Shown piece after piece: positions 26,207 to 34,911 of a DNA stretch of 64,000 nt. This DNA is from Lentisphaerae bacterium GWF2_45_14 (GTDB lineage: Bacteria; Verrucomicrobiota; Lentisphaeria; Victivallales; GWF2-45-14), in NCBI GenBank assembly GCA_001804785.1, contig MHBG01000018.1, positions 1 to 64,000 on the forward strand. Direction: 5' to 3'. Numbering within the stretch: the first letter of the stretch is position 1; every line of letters starts with the position of its first letter. The translations under genes and the position numbers were made by a program. Under the pieces are notes generated by a model. The model searched no databases. It was given only the letters and a program-made list of their open reading frames with translations, and was not told the origin of the DNA.

Positions 26207-26857
26207 TTACTTAACGTCGATTGTAGCGGCGTTGTCCGCTGGATTCCTTTTGCTTTCTTCATCACCCATTGCTGCTGGCTCGGGGGCACCGGCCTTGCTG
26301 CTCTCAGGGACGAAGAATTCTTGTTCGTTTTCGTATGTTGTCGGCCTGTAGAGCTGTCCGCTTTCAAGCTTGTCGGAGAGATGCTTGAAGTCGTAGGACA
26401 GATTGGAAAGGTCCATGAGTGTTTCTATTCTCTGAGCTGCCTGGTTCCAATTTGTGTTCTTTACCGTTATGACGGTCTGGTTCTGGTCTATGAGTTTCAG
26501 GTACTTATCCGAAACATAGCGCTTATCGCCGATAACCAGTATCTGTCGCGGGTTGAGGTATTTGATGAATCTGGGAAGCTCGGATTCCTGTATTTCAAGC
26601 GCCTTTTCGCGTGCCGGGCAGAAGAATATTTTTGTCTGTCCGACTGCAGGGAGAAGTATATAGGGCTGCTTGTTCTCATTTTGAATGAGGTCCGCCATTA
26701 GCCTTGAATTCTTGTAGTTACTTGTTATAACCAGAGTTATGATGTCGCGGGTAGGACCTCTGTATGGCCTTGACCAGTCCCAGAATCCGGCCTGGGCCGA
26801 CATTGAAATCGTTAAAATCGCGATCCCCAATACACGTACCAATCCGATTTTTTTCAT
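26207..26857 (-). CDS. Secreted protein of unknown function
   Basis: The 216-residue product starts with a signal peptide (KIGLVRVLGIAILTISMSAQA) and a mature N-terminus rich in W, R and P. The middle (YILLPAVGQTKIFFCP, ILVIGDKRYVSDKYLKLI) alternates strands and helices like a small Rossmann-type or flavodoxin-like domain; the final 50 residues are acidic and disordered-looking. No family is recognised. Encoded directly upstream of the ABC permease, so it may serve the same transporter. Confidence 0.6.
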   Translation of the reverse strand: MKKIGLVRVLGIAILTISMSAQAGFWDWSRPYRGPTRDIITLVITSNYKNSRLMADLIQNENKQPYILLPAVGQTKIFFCPAREKALEIQESELPRFIKYLNPRQILVIGDKRYVSDKYLKLIDQNQTVITVKNTNWNQAAQRIETLMDLSNLSYDFKHLSDKLESGQLYRPTTYENEQEFFVPESSKAGAPEPAAMGDEESKRNPADNAATIDVK

Positions 26858-26992
26858 TTATTTTGCCTCTGCGTTTTGTTGTTTTTCTTAGTAAAGTTCT
26901 ATAACAATTCCTCGTAAGTTATACCCGAACCCGTGAATTTCAACAGAGTTTATGATATGTCTTCTTTTTTTTTGTTAAAGTGCCGATGTGTC

Positions 26993-27020
26993 TTGACTTT
27001 TAAGAAGAAATCACTATACT
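26993..27020 (+). promoter_or_regulatory. Promoter of the second GntR/LacI regulator
   Basis: TTGACT (26993-26998) and TATACT (27015-27020) are separated by 16 bases. Transcription would begin near 27027. Confidence 0.65.
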
Positions 27021-27063
27021 AAACAACAGTGAACAAGTGAGAACCTTATTGTGGACATTAACT

Positions 27064-28167
27064 ATGATTGAATCCAGGCGACTCAAAAATATATCCGCGT
27101 CCCGCCCTCTTGAGGATGACCTCAGGCGTATGATCCTGCGAAATGAACTCCAGGAAGGTAGTGCTATAACTCCCGAAATGGAACTTGCGAAGCGTTATAA
27201 CATCAGCCGCAATACCGCCAGAAAAGCACTTGCAAACCTCGAAAATGAAGGGCTTCTGCGTAAAGTTCAGGGAAGGGGGACTTTTGTCGTGCCTCCCGAT
27301 GAAAGGCCCGCAGGCTCTCCGCTTAAGCACAAAATAATACTTGCGGTCAATGACTACAGTGATATGTTGACGAGTAACGCTTACGACAGAAATCTTATTT
27401 CTGGCTGTCTCGAATATGCTTTTCATGCGAATATGGAGCTTCTCGTCGCGGACCCATCCAGCTTTTCTTATGAGAGTCTTTCTAATGATTTCGATTCGGG
27501 GAGGCTTAACGGCATCATATGGGAACGGCCCATTAAGGAAATTTTCCCTTTGATAGAAGAGCTCCGGGATAAAAAGCTTCCGCAGGTCGCCATAAGTCGG
27601 AGTATTCCCGGCGTACCGAGTCTTTTTTTTGATGCCGACAGGAGTATTCGGGAAACGGTTGAATTCCTGAATGATATTGGGCATCACGACATAGCGTTTG
27701 TCGATTTGAAGAGTGATTATTCCATTTTTGTTAACCGTCAGCGTGCGTTTGCCGATGCGCTTCGCAGAATGGGGCATAAATATCCGGAAAAATACATTTG
27801 CCTTCCGCCGTTCGGTTCAAAATACGAAGACGAGCTGGATAAGCTTCCGCCGGTAACGGCTATAATTTCAGCGAGTTTTGTTATGGACGGCATTTATTCA
27901 TGGCTGGAGAGGAAGGGACTCCGTGTTCCGGGGGACATATCGCTAATTTCCCTCTCTTCAGAAAATTCCAGGGAGCTTCTCTCTTACCCTGAATTGAGTG
28001 CGATTCTGGACCCGCGTCAGGAAATCGGATTGACCGCGATGGAAATCCTTGACGATATTATTGCCGGCAGGCAAGTTTCTTCCGCTCCTATAAGAATCCG
28101 AGGCGAACTTCTAATCAGAAAGAGTTGTGTTTCCCCGCTAATAAATAAAGAGAAGGTGGCTATATGA
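27064..28167 (+). CDS. Hybrid GntR/LacI-type transcriptional regulator
   Basis: ATG at 27064 is chosen; the GTG at 27037 would leave only about ten bases of leader after the predicted transcription start. Neither has a good ribosome-binding site. The 367-residue protein has a GntR winged helix (about 15-80, [22 protein letters not shown]) and a LacI-type sensor domain (about 95-360, [32 protein letters not shown]). Its stop overlaps the prepilin start by four bases, so the regulator, the prepilin and the secreted hydrolase behind it form one unit. The ligand is probably a sugar. Confidence 0.88.
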   Translation: MIESRRLKNISASRPLEDDLRRMILRNELQEGSAITPEMELAKRYNISRNTARKALANLENEGLLRKVQGRGTFVVPPDERPAGSPLKHKIILAVNDYSDMLTSNAYDRNLISGCLEYAFHANMELLVADPSSFSYESLSNDFDSGRLNGIIWERPIKEIFPLIEELRDKKLPQVAISRSIPGVPSLFFDADRSIRETVEFLNDIGHHDIAFVDLKSDYSIFVNRQRAFADALRRMGHKYPEKYICLPPFGSKYEDELDKLPPVTAIISASFVMDGIYSWLERKGLRVPGDISLISLSSENSRELLSYPELSAILDPRQEIGLTAMEILDDIIAGRQVSSAPIRIRGELLIRKSCVSPLINKEKVAI

Positions 28168-28862
28168 AAATGCTGAGACAACGAACATCATTCACACTCA
28201 TAGAATTGCTCATAGTTATTGCTATCATAGCAATCCTTGCGGGAATGCTCCTCCCTGCGCTTAAAAAAGCCAGGGATTCGGCAAAGAAAATCCAATGTGC
28301 GACAAATCTGAAACAAGTCGGGACATGTTGGCTTTCATACATTGACGACAATCAAGGATTTTTACCTCCTGCGTGGTGGGAAGGTTTATGGACCTGGAAA
28401 TTATGCCCCTATATAGGCAATCTGGAAAAACCGCCGTCCGCAAAATATCCGGCAGCTCCTCAGTCAACGATTTTTACATGTCCTTCCAATACCAGCTATT
28501 ATACTACGGGTTCCACTACGCAATGGAGCTTTTCCGTAAATTACGCAATGAACGTGGCTTGCGGAGTAAAATGGACTGCTGGAGGGGGCGCCATGTCGCA
28601 GAAGGCAGGAAATATATCGAATCCTTCTCAGGCGTATATAATTACGGATGGGGCTTCTATTGATGACAATGGCAAGGGGGCAAAATCTGTCTGGGTCTGG
28701 ACCCAGAAGGAAGCACCTGACCATTCAGGGTTTATTCATGGCTCAGGGCATCCTGCCGGGGCAACAAATATTATGTTTGCCGATGGACATGTTGGTAGTT
28801 CAAGGTTTTCTGGAATTATTCTTGGTAACTATGACGTATATCGTTCGAGAATAATTTTTTAG
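28164..28862 (+). CDS. Type II secretion-like prepilin (pseudopilin), HX9DG type
   Basis: The 232-residue protein has a prepilin cleavage/methylation site ([20 protein letters not shown] at 8-27, with Glu at position +5 after the Phe) followed by an amphipathic helix and a globular domain ending with [16 protein letters not shown], the H-x9-D-G motif typical of very abundant pseudopilins in PVC bacteria. It starts within the regulator stop codon (ATGA) after AAGGTGG and precedes the secreted hydrolase gene by 31 bases, which suggests a role in display or secretion of that protein. Confidence 0.9.
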   Translation: MKMLRQRTSFTLIELLIVIAIIAILAGMLLPALKKARDSAKKIQCATNLKQVGTCWLSYIDDNQGFLPPAWWEGLWTWKLCPYIGNLEKPPSAKYPAAPQSTIFTCPSNTSYYTTGSTTQWSFSVNYAMNVACGVKWTAGGGAMSQKAGNISNPSQAYIITDGASIDDNGKGAKSVWVWTQKEAPDHSGFIHGSGHPAGATNIMFADGHVGSSRFSGIILGNYDVYRSRIIF

Positions 28863-28893
28863 ATGATTTAAGTGAATTTAAGAGGAGGTTTCT

Positions 28894-31800
28894 ATGGCTG
28901 GTCGCGTAGTATGGGGTTTTCTGTTTTTTGCCGGGTTTATTTTTTGTACCACGCTAATCGGCGGGGACGAGGTTTTTCTTGCAAATCCTGAGATGAAAGG
29001 GGAGGCCGTTGAAAATACGGGCCTTCCGGCAGGCTGGGATAAAAAGATGGTTTTTGGTCTTGAGACCGTTTGTGATTTCAAGCTCTCTGATGGTCCTGAC
29101 GGAAAGCGGGCTATTTCTCTTGAATGGAGGTACGGCGGCCCTCGTTTCGGTATTGAGGCTGAATCGAAGAACCTTTTTGTGTCCGGCGCCTCATACGAAT
29201 TCAGTGCTTTATTCAAAACATCAGGGGCGAGTGCCGCTGTGCTGAACGCTGAAGCTCTGGACAAGGATGGGAAGACCATTGCCGAATGGAAGTCGAAGCC
29301 TTTAACTTCTTCCGCCTGGAAAAAAACAGCATTGTTTTTTCGCGCCCCGCAGGGAATTTCGGGAATCAAGTTTTATTGTTTCAATGAAGGGCAGGGGGCT
29401 GTCTCATTTTCGGATGTCAGCCTAAAAAAAACTGATGTTAAACTTGAAACAGCCTTTCCCATCCAGGCGGTGTGTATGCCGGTGGAGATCGCAAAAGTAA
29501 TTTACGGGGGGAATGGCGAATTTAATACATTTGTGAACGCCCCTGTTCCCCTCTCTTTCCTGTTTAAAGGCCGCGCTGCCGGCAAAGTCAATTCCCTTGT
29601 CGTTGAAGTTCCCGAGGAAATACGAATAGCTGAATGCTTCAATGCCCATACCTCGCTGCTTCTCGCTGAAGTCCCTGATATTGAAAAGACTATACGTGAC
29701 GGCAAGGGATACAGACGCTATACCTTTAAGAACCCTAGAACATTCAGAATCCTGCAACCGTCATGGGCCTGGGGCCGGGTACTTCGAATGGCCCTGCTGC
29801 CTGAGAATCCGGACTCGGTGGGAAAGGCATTTAAAGTTTACTGGTATATAGTGTCAGGAGAAACCAAGTCCGCGGAGAATTCTTTTGCACTGAACATTCT
29901 GCCGCCGATGCCTAAAACTTCCAATCCAGAAAAATTCCAGCTTATGTTGTGGAGTACTCATGATATTGATTTCAATTCAATGGATATTTTGGCAAAAGTG
30001 GCGGGCATTTATGAGGAATCAGGCATGAATTTCCGTGCCAGAAATTCAAAGGGGCTTCTTGCCCGGGACGATTTCCTTGAAAAACGTGCTTGGAAAATGG
30101 CGATGACTATGACCGATTACATGCATTACATCTTTGCAGCTGGGGGAAAAGGCTGGGACACGCTGAAAGATAAAGTTGAATTGACCATTGGAGAAGACGG
30201 CAAGGTCGATAAGGCGCGCATCTGCCCGCAGTATTTTATAAATGATCCTGATTTTAAGGCTTATTTTAAGGAAAAGTTCCTGGACAGGCTTAAAAGTGTA
30301 GCCCTTAAAGATGGTGAGACGGTTTATCTTGACGGTGAGCCCTGGCAGCCTATGGAATGGTGTTACTGCGAGCGCTGCCGGAAGGATTTCGCTGCTTACT
30401 GTAAGCTCGACAAAGTTCCTTCTTTTTCAGAGATAAAATCGCGTTACAGGGAGCAGTGGCGCGATTTTCGCTGCCTGAATACCGCTGAAGTTATAAAGAT
30501 GCACAGCGATCTTGTTAATGAGAATTTCCCTAATTCAAAAGTCATGGATTATGATTACGTAGTGAAATTCAATAAACCCGATTTTCGCAACTATTTCTAC
30601 AATGTAGCGAAAGACCCGCAGCTGAATGAAAAATACTTCGATGCGCATGTCGCCAGCTATTATCATTACATAGACAAAGACGCTTTTGATATGATTGATG
30701 TCAATGTGAAGAACCTCAAAAAGGACTACTGGACACTCGGTGCCATTGATTGCGCCGGGGTATATCTCAACGCGAAGGAAGTCATTAATCCGGCGCAGAG
30801 CCGCATGTTAATTCTTGCTTCCGCAGCGAGTGGAGCCAAAGGTTCGGGCTTTTTTCCTGGAATGTATATTGACGGGAAATTCTTTCTTGCCATAGACCGT
30901 GCAATGGCCGAAATCGCCGTGCTGGAAAAGTTTTTTATGCAGGGAAGGAGAATTGACTCTGAAGTCCGCGTTGATTTTCTCCCCTATTTCTCAAAAAAGA
31001 TACAGTCAGCCGGTCGCGAAATAGAGATTTCGAGACCCACATGGAAAGACATCACGGGGTACCGTGCTCATTCTCTTGGAGACATGACGCTTATAAGTGT
31101 CTTCAATTACAGCCCTGACAAGGCGGTATTTACAAAAATATCCGCAAAACTGCCGGAAGGCAAGTATACGATGCTTGAACCCGTGTCAGGGAAGAGAATT
31201 CTCCCAGCGTCTGGAAAGGGATCATGGGAGGTTTCCGAAATTGAGGCAGGTGCTCTTCTTGACGTTGCTCCGTATGATGTCCGCTTTCTTCTTATCCGGC
31301 CTTTTGCGGAAAGCGATACCGCTATTCCGGTATTTGCGGATATGGCTGGTATGGAGAAGTCATTCGAGGCGGCTAAGAAGGCATTCACCGGTGCGCCGAA
31401 ACTGCCGGACACGATTAGCCGCGACAGCTTATCGATAGACTATGATGATGCGGATAATGACAAACAGATTGAGGTCACTCTTTCAAGCACAACTCAGAAA
31501 TTATGGATAAACGTGGGGAGCGGTGGCACATTATCGGGATGGCAGGCTGACGGGGTTACCCTGTGTGATCCGCGTAATGGAGCCGCAGTCAATCAGAAAT
31601 CAATGTGCTGGGACTATTTCTGGCTTCCGGAATACTTACGCGTTAACGGCTCTGAGCTTGAATCCATGAGTATCGAAAATTCTGGAATAAGCGACGGAAC
31701 GGCCTCTGTTACATTGAAAAATGTCCTGAAAAAGGCCCCTCTTGAGATAGTTAAAACATACAGGATAAATTCGTCAACGACTGGATTTAAGCTGCTCTAT

Positions 31801-32211
31801 GACATAAAGAACACGGGCGATAAACCATTCAGTTTTTCATTCTGGTCACACAATTTTCCGGGACTTTGCGGGGACAAGGCCGGTGCCGACGTTTCAATTC
31901 TGATTCCGCTGCGCGAAGGCATTAAAATTCTTGGGCATGAAAAAGGATCCTTTGTCTTTGCGAGCAGCGAGAATTATCATCCCGGCTTTAAGGCGGCCTC
32001 GATAGATGGGATGCTTGCGGGAAGCCGCGTAACGGCCCAGGCTGTCAAAGAGAAATGCAGCATAAGCGCGGAGTTCGAGAAGTCACAGGTGATGGCTGTT
32101 TACATATGGAGGCAATCACCGTTTACACTTGAGTGGATGTACAATGAAGTTACGCTCGAACCCGGCGCGGTGTGGCATACCGAAATAAACTACACATGTT
32201 CCACAAAATAA
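28894..32211 (+). CDS. Very large secreted glycoside-hydrolase-like protein
   Basis: The 1105-residue protein follows a strong GAGGAGG site. A signal peptide (about 1-25) is followed by a beta-sandwich, carbohydrate-binding-type region (about 30-170, SGASYEFSALFKTSGAS), further beta domains, then a barrel-like region at about 350-690 with LDGEPWQP and the Cys cluster CYCERCRKDFAAYC (about 484-497), as in DUF4838- and GH42-like proteins of this phylum. The last 300 residues are beta-rich. DGEPW may hold a catalytic acid. It is in a unit with a regulator and a prepilin. Its last 194 coding bases recur at 34603-34796. Confidence 0.65.
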   Translation: MAGRVVWGFLFFAGFIFCTTLIGGDEVFLANPEMKGEAVENTGLPAGWDKKMVFGLETVCDFKLSDGPDGKRAISLEWRYGGPRFGIEAESKNLFVSGASYEFSALFKTSGASAAVLNAEALDKDGKTIAEWKSKPLTSSAWKKTALFFRAPQGISGIKFYCFNEGQGAVSFSDVSLKKTDVKLETAFPIQAVCMPVEIAKVIYGGNGEFNTFVNAPVPLSFLFKGRAAGKVNSLVVEVPEEIRIAECFNAHTSLLLAEVPDIEKTIRDGKGYRRYTFKNPRTFRILQPSWAWGRVLRMALLPENPDSVGKAFKVYWYIVSGETKSAENSFALNILPPMPKTSNPEKFQLMLWSTHDIDFNSMDILAKVAGIYEESGMNFRARNSKGLLARDDFLEKRAWKMAMTMTDYMHYIFAAGGKGWDTLKDKVELTIGEDGKVDKARICPQYFINDPDFKAYFKEKFLDRLKSVALKDGETVYLDGEPWQPMEWCYCERCRKDFAAYCKLDKVPSFSEIKSRYREQWRDFRCLNTAEVIKMHSDLVNENFPNSKVMDYDYVVKFNKPDFRNYFYNVAKDPQLNEKYFDAHVASYYHYIDKDAFDMIDVNVKNLKKDYWTLGAIDCAGVYLNAKEVINPAQSRMLILASAASGAKGSGFFPGMYIDGKFFLAIDRAMAEIAVLEKFFMQGRRIDSEVRVDFLPYFSKKIQSAGREIEISRPTWKDITGYRAHSLGDMTLISVFNYSPDKAVFTKISAKLPEGKYTMLEPVSGKRILPASGKGSWEVSEIEAGALLDVAPYDVRFLLIRPFAESDTAIPVFADMAGMEKSFEAAKKAFTGAPKLPDTISRDSLSIDYDDADNDKQIEVTLSSTTQKLWINVGSGGTLSGWQADGVTLCDPRNGAAVNQKSMCWDYFWLPEYLRVNGSELESMSIENSGISDGTASVTLKNVLKKAPLEIVKTYRINSSTTGFKLLYDIKNTGDKPFSFSFWSHNFPGLCGDKAGADVSILIPLREGIKILGHEKGSFVFASSENYHPGFKAASIDGMLAGSRVTAQAVKEKCSISAEFEKSQVMAVYIWRQSPFTLEWMYNEVTLEPGAVWHTEINYTCSTK
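32008..32201 (+). repeat. Source copy of a 194-bp duplication
   Basis: The last part of the large secreted-protein gene matches 34603-34796 at 193 of 194 positions, the one difference being T at 32015 against C at 34610. Similarity stops abruptly at both ends: at GGGATGC on the left and just before the stop codon on the right. Confidence 0.95.
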
Positions 32212-32334
32212 CCTGAATATGCTCAGATATTCTTATCAGAAGACTGAGCGTCCGGGTATATCTATTTTGACATATATATGCAATAAAAGTTAGCAGCTAC
32301 CTCCCTTTTTTCCAAAGTCATGTACATCTGCACC

Positions 32335-33540
32335 TTAACTGTAAAATAAGGCGTATTTCTTTCCGGCATCGTAAAGAGCTTTGATGTTTTCCACCGGAGT
32401 GCAGGGGGCGAGGTTGTTCGCTGCTATCAGGACGAAACGTCCGCCTTCGAGAACACCAGATTCACATATTTTCCTGACCGCATCGTCTATCAGGGAAGGG
32501 GTTCCATCTTTTACGAGCATTATTGTCGGCCCCCCATTTATTGTAATGTCAGAGCCAAGTTCCCGACGAAGCTTTCCGTGATTAACAGGGAAGCCCGTGT
32601 CGAACGATTTTACGTTGAACGAATCGGCAAGGAATTTGAAATGATGTGTGGCGTCGCCGCAAAGATGTATTAAGGAACCGCTTCCGTCATGAAATTCGTC
32701 GAATATCATTTTATGGTATGGGTAAACCAGTTCCTTGTACTGTTCCCGGGAGAGCATGGCTATGGAATCGTCAGCCATTCCGAAAGGGCCTTTGAATTTC
32801 CTTTCGCCCTTTAACTCGGGATCGTGGTTCCACATCCATTCTCTATGACTTTTCATCCGCCTGATGGTATTGCGTGTGACGTAATCCATAAGGTCATGAT
32901 AATATTTCGGATTCTCGTACATGTCGCACATGAGTTCGACAGTTCCGCGTAGTTTAAGGGCGACGCTGAATACTCCGTCCGTACCTATTTGTCTGAAGTT
33001 CACAGGCGGAGAAACGGGTCGCCCGTAAAACTCGTATCCGCTGTCGCATATTTTCTTCAGTTCTTCATAGATTTCCATGGATTTTTTCATCATGTCCCCG
33101 CGTCCCCAGAACGGATCGGGATCACCCCAGTCGTAGAAAGCTTCTGGATTTTTCTTCAGAATTTCTTCAGTATCCGGCACATCCAGGTCTCCAAAATATA
33201 GAAGAGGGCATCCGAACCATCCCTGGTCGTAGGAGTTCTGTAGATCGACAGTAAGTGTCCAGTTTTTTTCTGGAACCCCCATCTCGTTGTCGCACAGTAT
33301 GTTATGTCTTGCGTAATTCTGATACTCAAGCTGGCATTTCAGCTGGGCCTCGGCTTTAGTGAAAAAATCTTTGAAGGTGAATCCCGTATGATTCACCTCT
33401 GGATTGCTGAGAAGGTTTCTTATGCTTCCGGCAACTATGACGGGAGCGCGGGCGGCCTTGTTTTCCTTAAAATCGGCCATTAATTTTCTGACTTCTTCGT
33501 TATGACGTTTAAAATCGACTTTTTCTTGAAGATAAAACAT
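32335..33540 (-). CDS. Uroporphyrinogen-decarboxylase-like protein
   Basis: The 401-residue protein has the C-terminal landmarks of the UroD/methyltransferase superfamily: PYHKMIFDEFH, LIHLCGDATHH, FDTGFPVNHGKLRRELG, INGGPTIMLV and FVLIAANNLAPCTPVENI. The His-x-Cys and downstream Cys suit zinc binding as in corrinoid:coenzyme M-type methyltransferases of this superfamily. True heme-pathway UroD is shorter and lacks these features. Such genes are frequent beside glycosidase loci in Lentisphaerota; demethylation or a similar task is an inference. Divergent from the AraC-type regulator gene, 110 bases away. Confidence 0.8.
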   Translation of the reverse strand: MFYLQEKVDFKRHNEEVRKLMADFKENKAARAPVIVAGSIRNLLSNPEVNHTGFTFKDFFTKAEAQLKCQLEYQNYARHNILCDNEMGVPEKNWTLTVDLQNSYDQGWFGCPLLYFGDLDVPDTEEILKKNPEAFYDWGDPDPFWGRGDMMKKSMEIYEELKKICDSGYEFYGRPVSPPVNFRQIGTDGVFSVALKLRGTVELMCDMYENPKYYHDLMDYVTRNTIRRMKSHREWMWNHDPELKGERKFKGPFGMADDSIAMLSREQYKELVYPYHKMIFDEFHDGSGSLIHLCGDATHHFKFLADSFNVKSFDTGFPVNHGKLRRELGSDITINGGPTIMLVKDGTPSLIDDAVRKICESGVLEGGRFVLIAANNLAPCTPVENIKALYDAGKKYALFYS

Positions 33541-33650
33541 TTAATTCGCCTCCTTGCTGGAAATTTCTTTTTATGCTTACAGATTATTATAGGGTTTCAA
33601 AGTACAGAATGCGTTCGATTCCGTAAACCTGAAAAAAACATACATTTCCG

Positions 33651-34535
33651 ATGAAAAAAAGAAGATATCCAGGCAGAATATCATTTAAGGGCGACTGGCT
33701 TAATATGCCGCTCGTATCGGCGGTGGGATTTGATTCGTTCAGAAAACCGATTCCGCTTTCCATGCACAGTCACGACGGATACGAACTCACCTATGTAACA
33801 GAAGGCGAGGTTACATGGAAAATAAAGGACGGCCCATCTTTGCGCCTTGTAGGCGGCGATGCGGCGGTAACGCAGCCAGGCTCATTCCATTGCGGGAAAT
33901 GGAACATTATTCAGCCGTGCGGTCTTTTCTGGGTAGTCTTCACCCCTTTTGCTCCCAATGCCTCAAAACTTGCGCCATTTTCGAAAAGAGAGCTGGCCTC
34001 AATGGATAAAGTTTTACATTCCGCGGGTAACAGCGTTTGTTCTACGAGCCAGCGGTTCAGAGAATCATTTGATTCACTTCTGGAGCTGATGACAAGAACA
34101 GAACACGATGCGTCTAATATATTTACTGCGCCTCGCTCGCGTTCTTTAATCAGCGAGATATTTATTCTCGCAACTGAGCTCTTTTCGCGCCCTTCCACAG
34201 AAAAAAAGTTGCCTGCGCTCCTTCTGGAAGTGGATAAATTCATGAGGAAGCATCTCTCCCAAAATCTCAAAGTTGAAGATATAGCGGATGCTTTCGGGCT
34301 AAGCACGACATTTTTCAGCGAAGCTTTTAAAAAGGAAAGTGGGCAGACTCCAGCCGATTATTTCCGCAGAATGAAATGCGAAGAAGCCTGTCGTGTGCTG
34401 AGAAGCCGGAGATGCTCGGTTACAGAAACCGCATTCAGTCTAGGCTTTTCCTCAAGTCAATATTTTGCCGGAGTATTTAAAAAATATACGGGAATGACGC
34501 CGGGGTGCTATAAATCATTCAAAAAAGGCAACTGA
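33651..34535 (+). CDS. AraC-family transcriptional regulator
   Basis: The 294-residue protein has an N-terminal cupin-like sensor (about 40-115: MHSHDGYELTYVTEGEVTWKI) and two C-terminal helix-turn-helix units (about 190-290: LKVEDIADAFGLSTTFFSEAFKKE and VTETAFSLGFSSSQYFAGVFKKYTGMTPG). Such proteins mostly activate sugar catabolism. It diverges from the UroD-like gene, which it probably controls. The ATG lacks a clear ribosome-binding site. An IS-end fragment begins six bases after its stop. Confidence 0.9.
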   Translation: MKKRRYPGRISFKGDWLNMPLVSAVGFDSFRKPIPLSMHSHDGYELTYVTEGEVTWKIKDGPSLRLVGGDAAVTQPGSFHCGKWNIIQPCGLFWVVFTPFAPNASKLAPFSKRELASMDKVLHSAGNSVCSTSQRFRESFDSLLELMTRTEHDASNIFTAPRSRSLISEIFILATELFSRPSTEKKLPALLLEVDKFMRKHLSQNLKVEDIADAFGLSTTFFSEAFKKESGQTPADYFRRMKCEEACRVLRSRRCSVTETAFSLGFSSSQYFAGVFKKYTGMTPGCYKSFKKGN

Positions 34536-34540
34536 TGGGA

Positions 34541-34608
34541 TAGCGAAAATAGCATCCAACACGCTCAAACATTGTCTCAAAATGCCGCTCGGGGAAAATT
34601 ACGGGATG
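34541..34608 (+). mobile_element. Right-end remnant of an IS4-type element
   Basis: From about 34541 to TTACGGGATG (34599-34608) the sequence aligns without gaps for its last 54 bases to the right end of the IS4 remnant at 42378-42876: shared blocks include ACACGCTCAA, AAAATG and AAATTACGGGATG. It is a diverged relative, not the same copy. No transposase or left end remains. The duplicated 3' gene fragment begins exactly at its outer edge. Confidence 0.6.
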
Positions 34609-34911
34609 CCTGCGGGAAGCCGCGTAACGGCCCAGGCTGTCAAAGAGAAATGCAGCATAAGCGCGGAGTTCGAGAAGTCACAGGTGATGGCTGTTTACAT
34701 ATGGAGGCAATCACCGTTTACACTTGAGTGGATGTACAATGAAGTTACGCTCGAACCCGGCGCGGTGTGGCATACCGAAATAAACTACACATGTTCGCCA
34801 AAGGCTAAGGACGTTTGCACGCCCCGCCAATGTAAAGGAACTGCCCGGCAATATCTCTCAATAGATGGCTTTACCCCAGAATCCCCTCAGATTTTTTCCT
34901 GCGCATGGTAA
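34603..34911 (+). pseudogene. Second copy of the hydrolase 3' end, truncated by the IS end
   Basis: 34603-34796 repeats 32008-32201 with one mismatch and keeps the reading frame (VTAQAVKEKCSISAEF...), but the native stop is replaced: the frame runs on through unrelated sequence to 34911 and into the 3' end of the hydrogenase gene. There is no start. It is best read as the leftover of a second gene copy or of a copied 3' end. The near identity implies a very recent event, or an assembly artefact. Confidence 0.8.

Noticed and set aside
32217-32260. GCTCAG/CTGAGC repeat after the large hydrolase gene
   Set aside because: Six-base arms 17 bases apart without a T-run; no support as a terminator.
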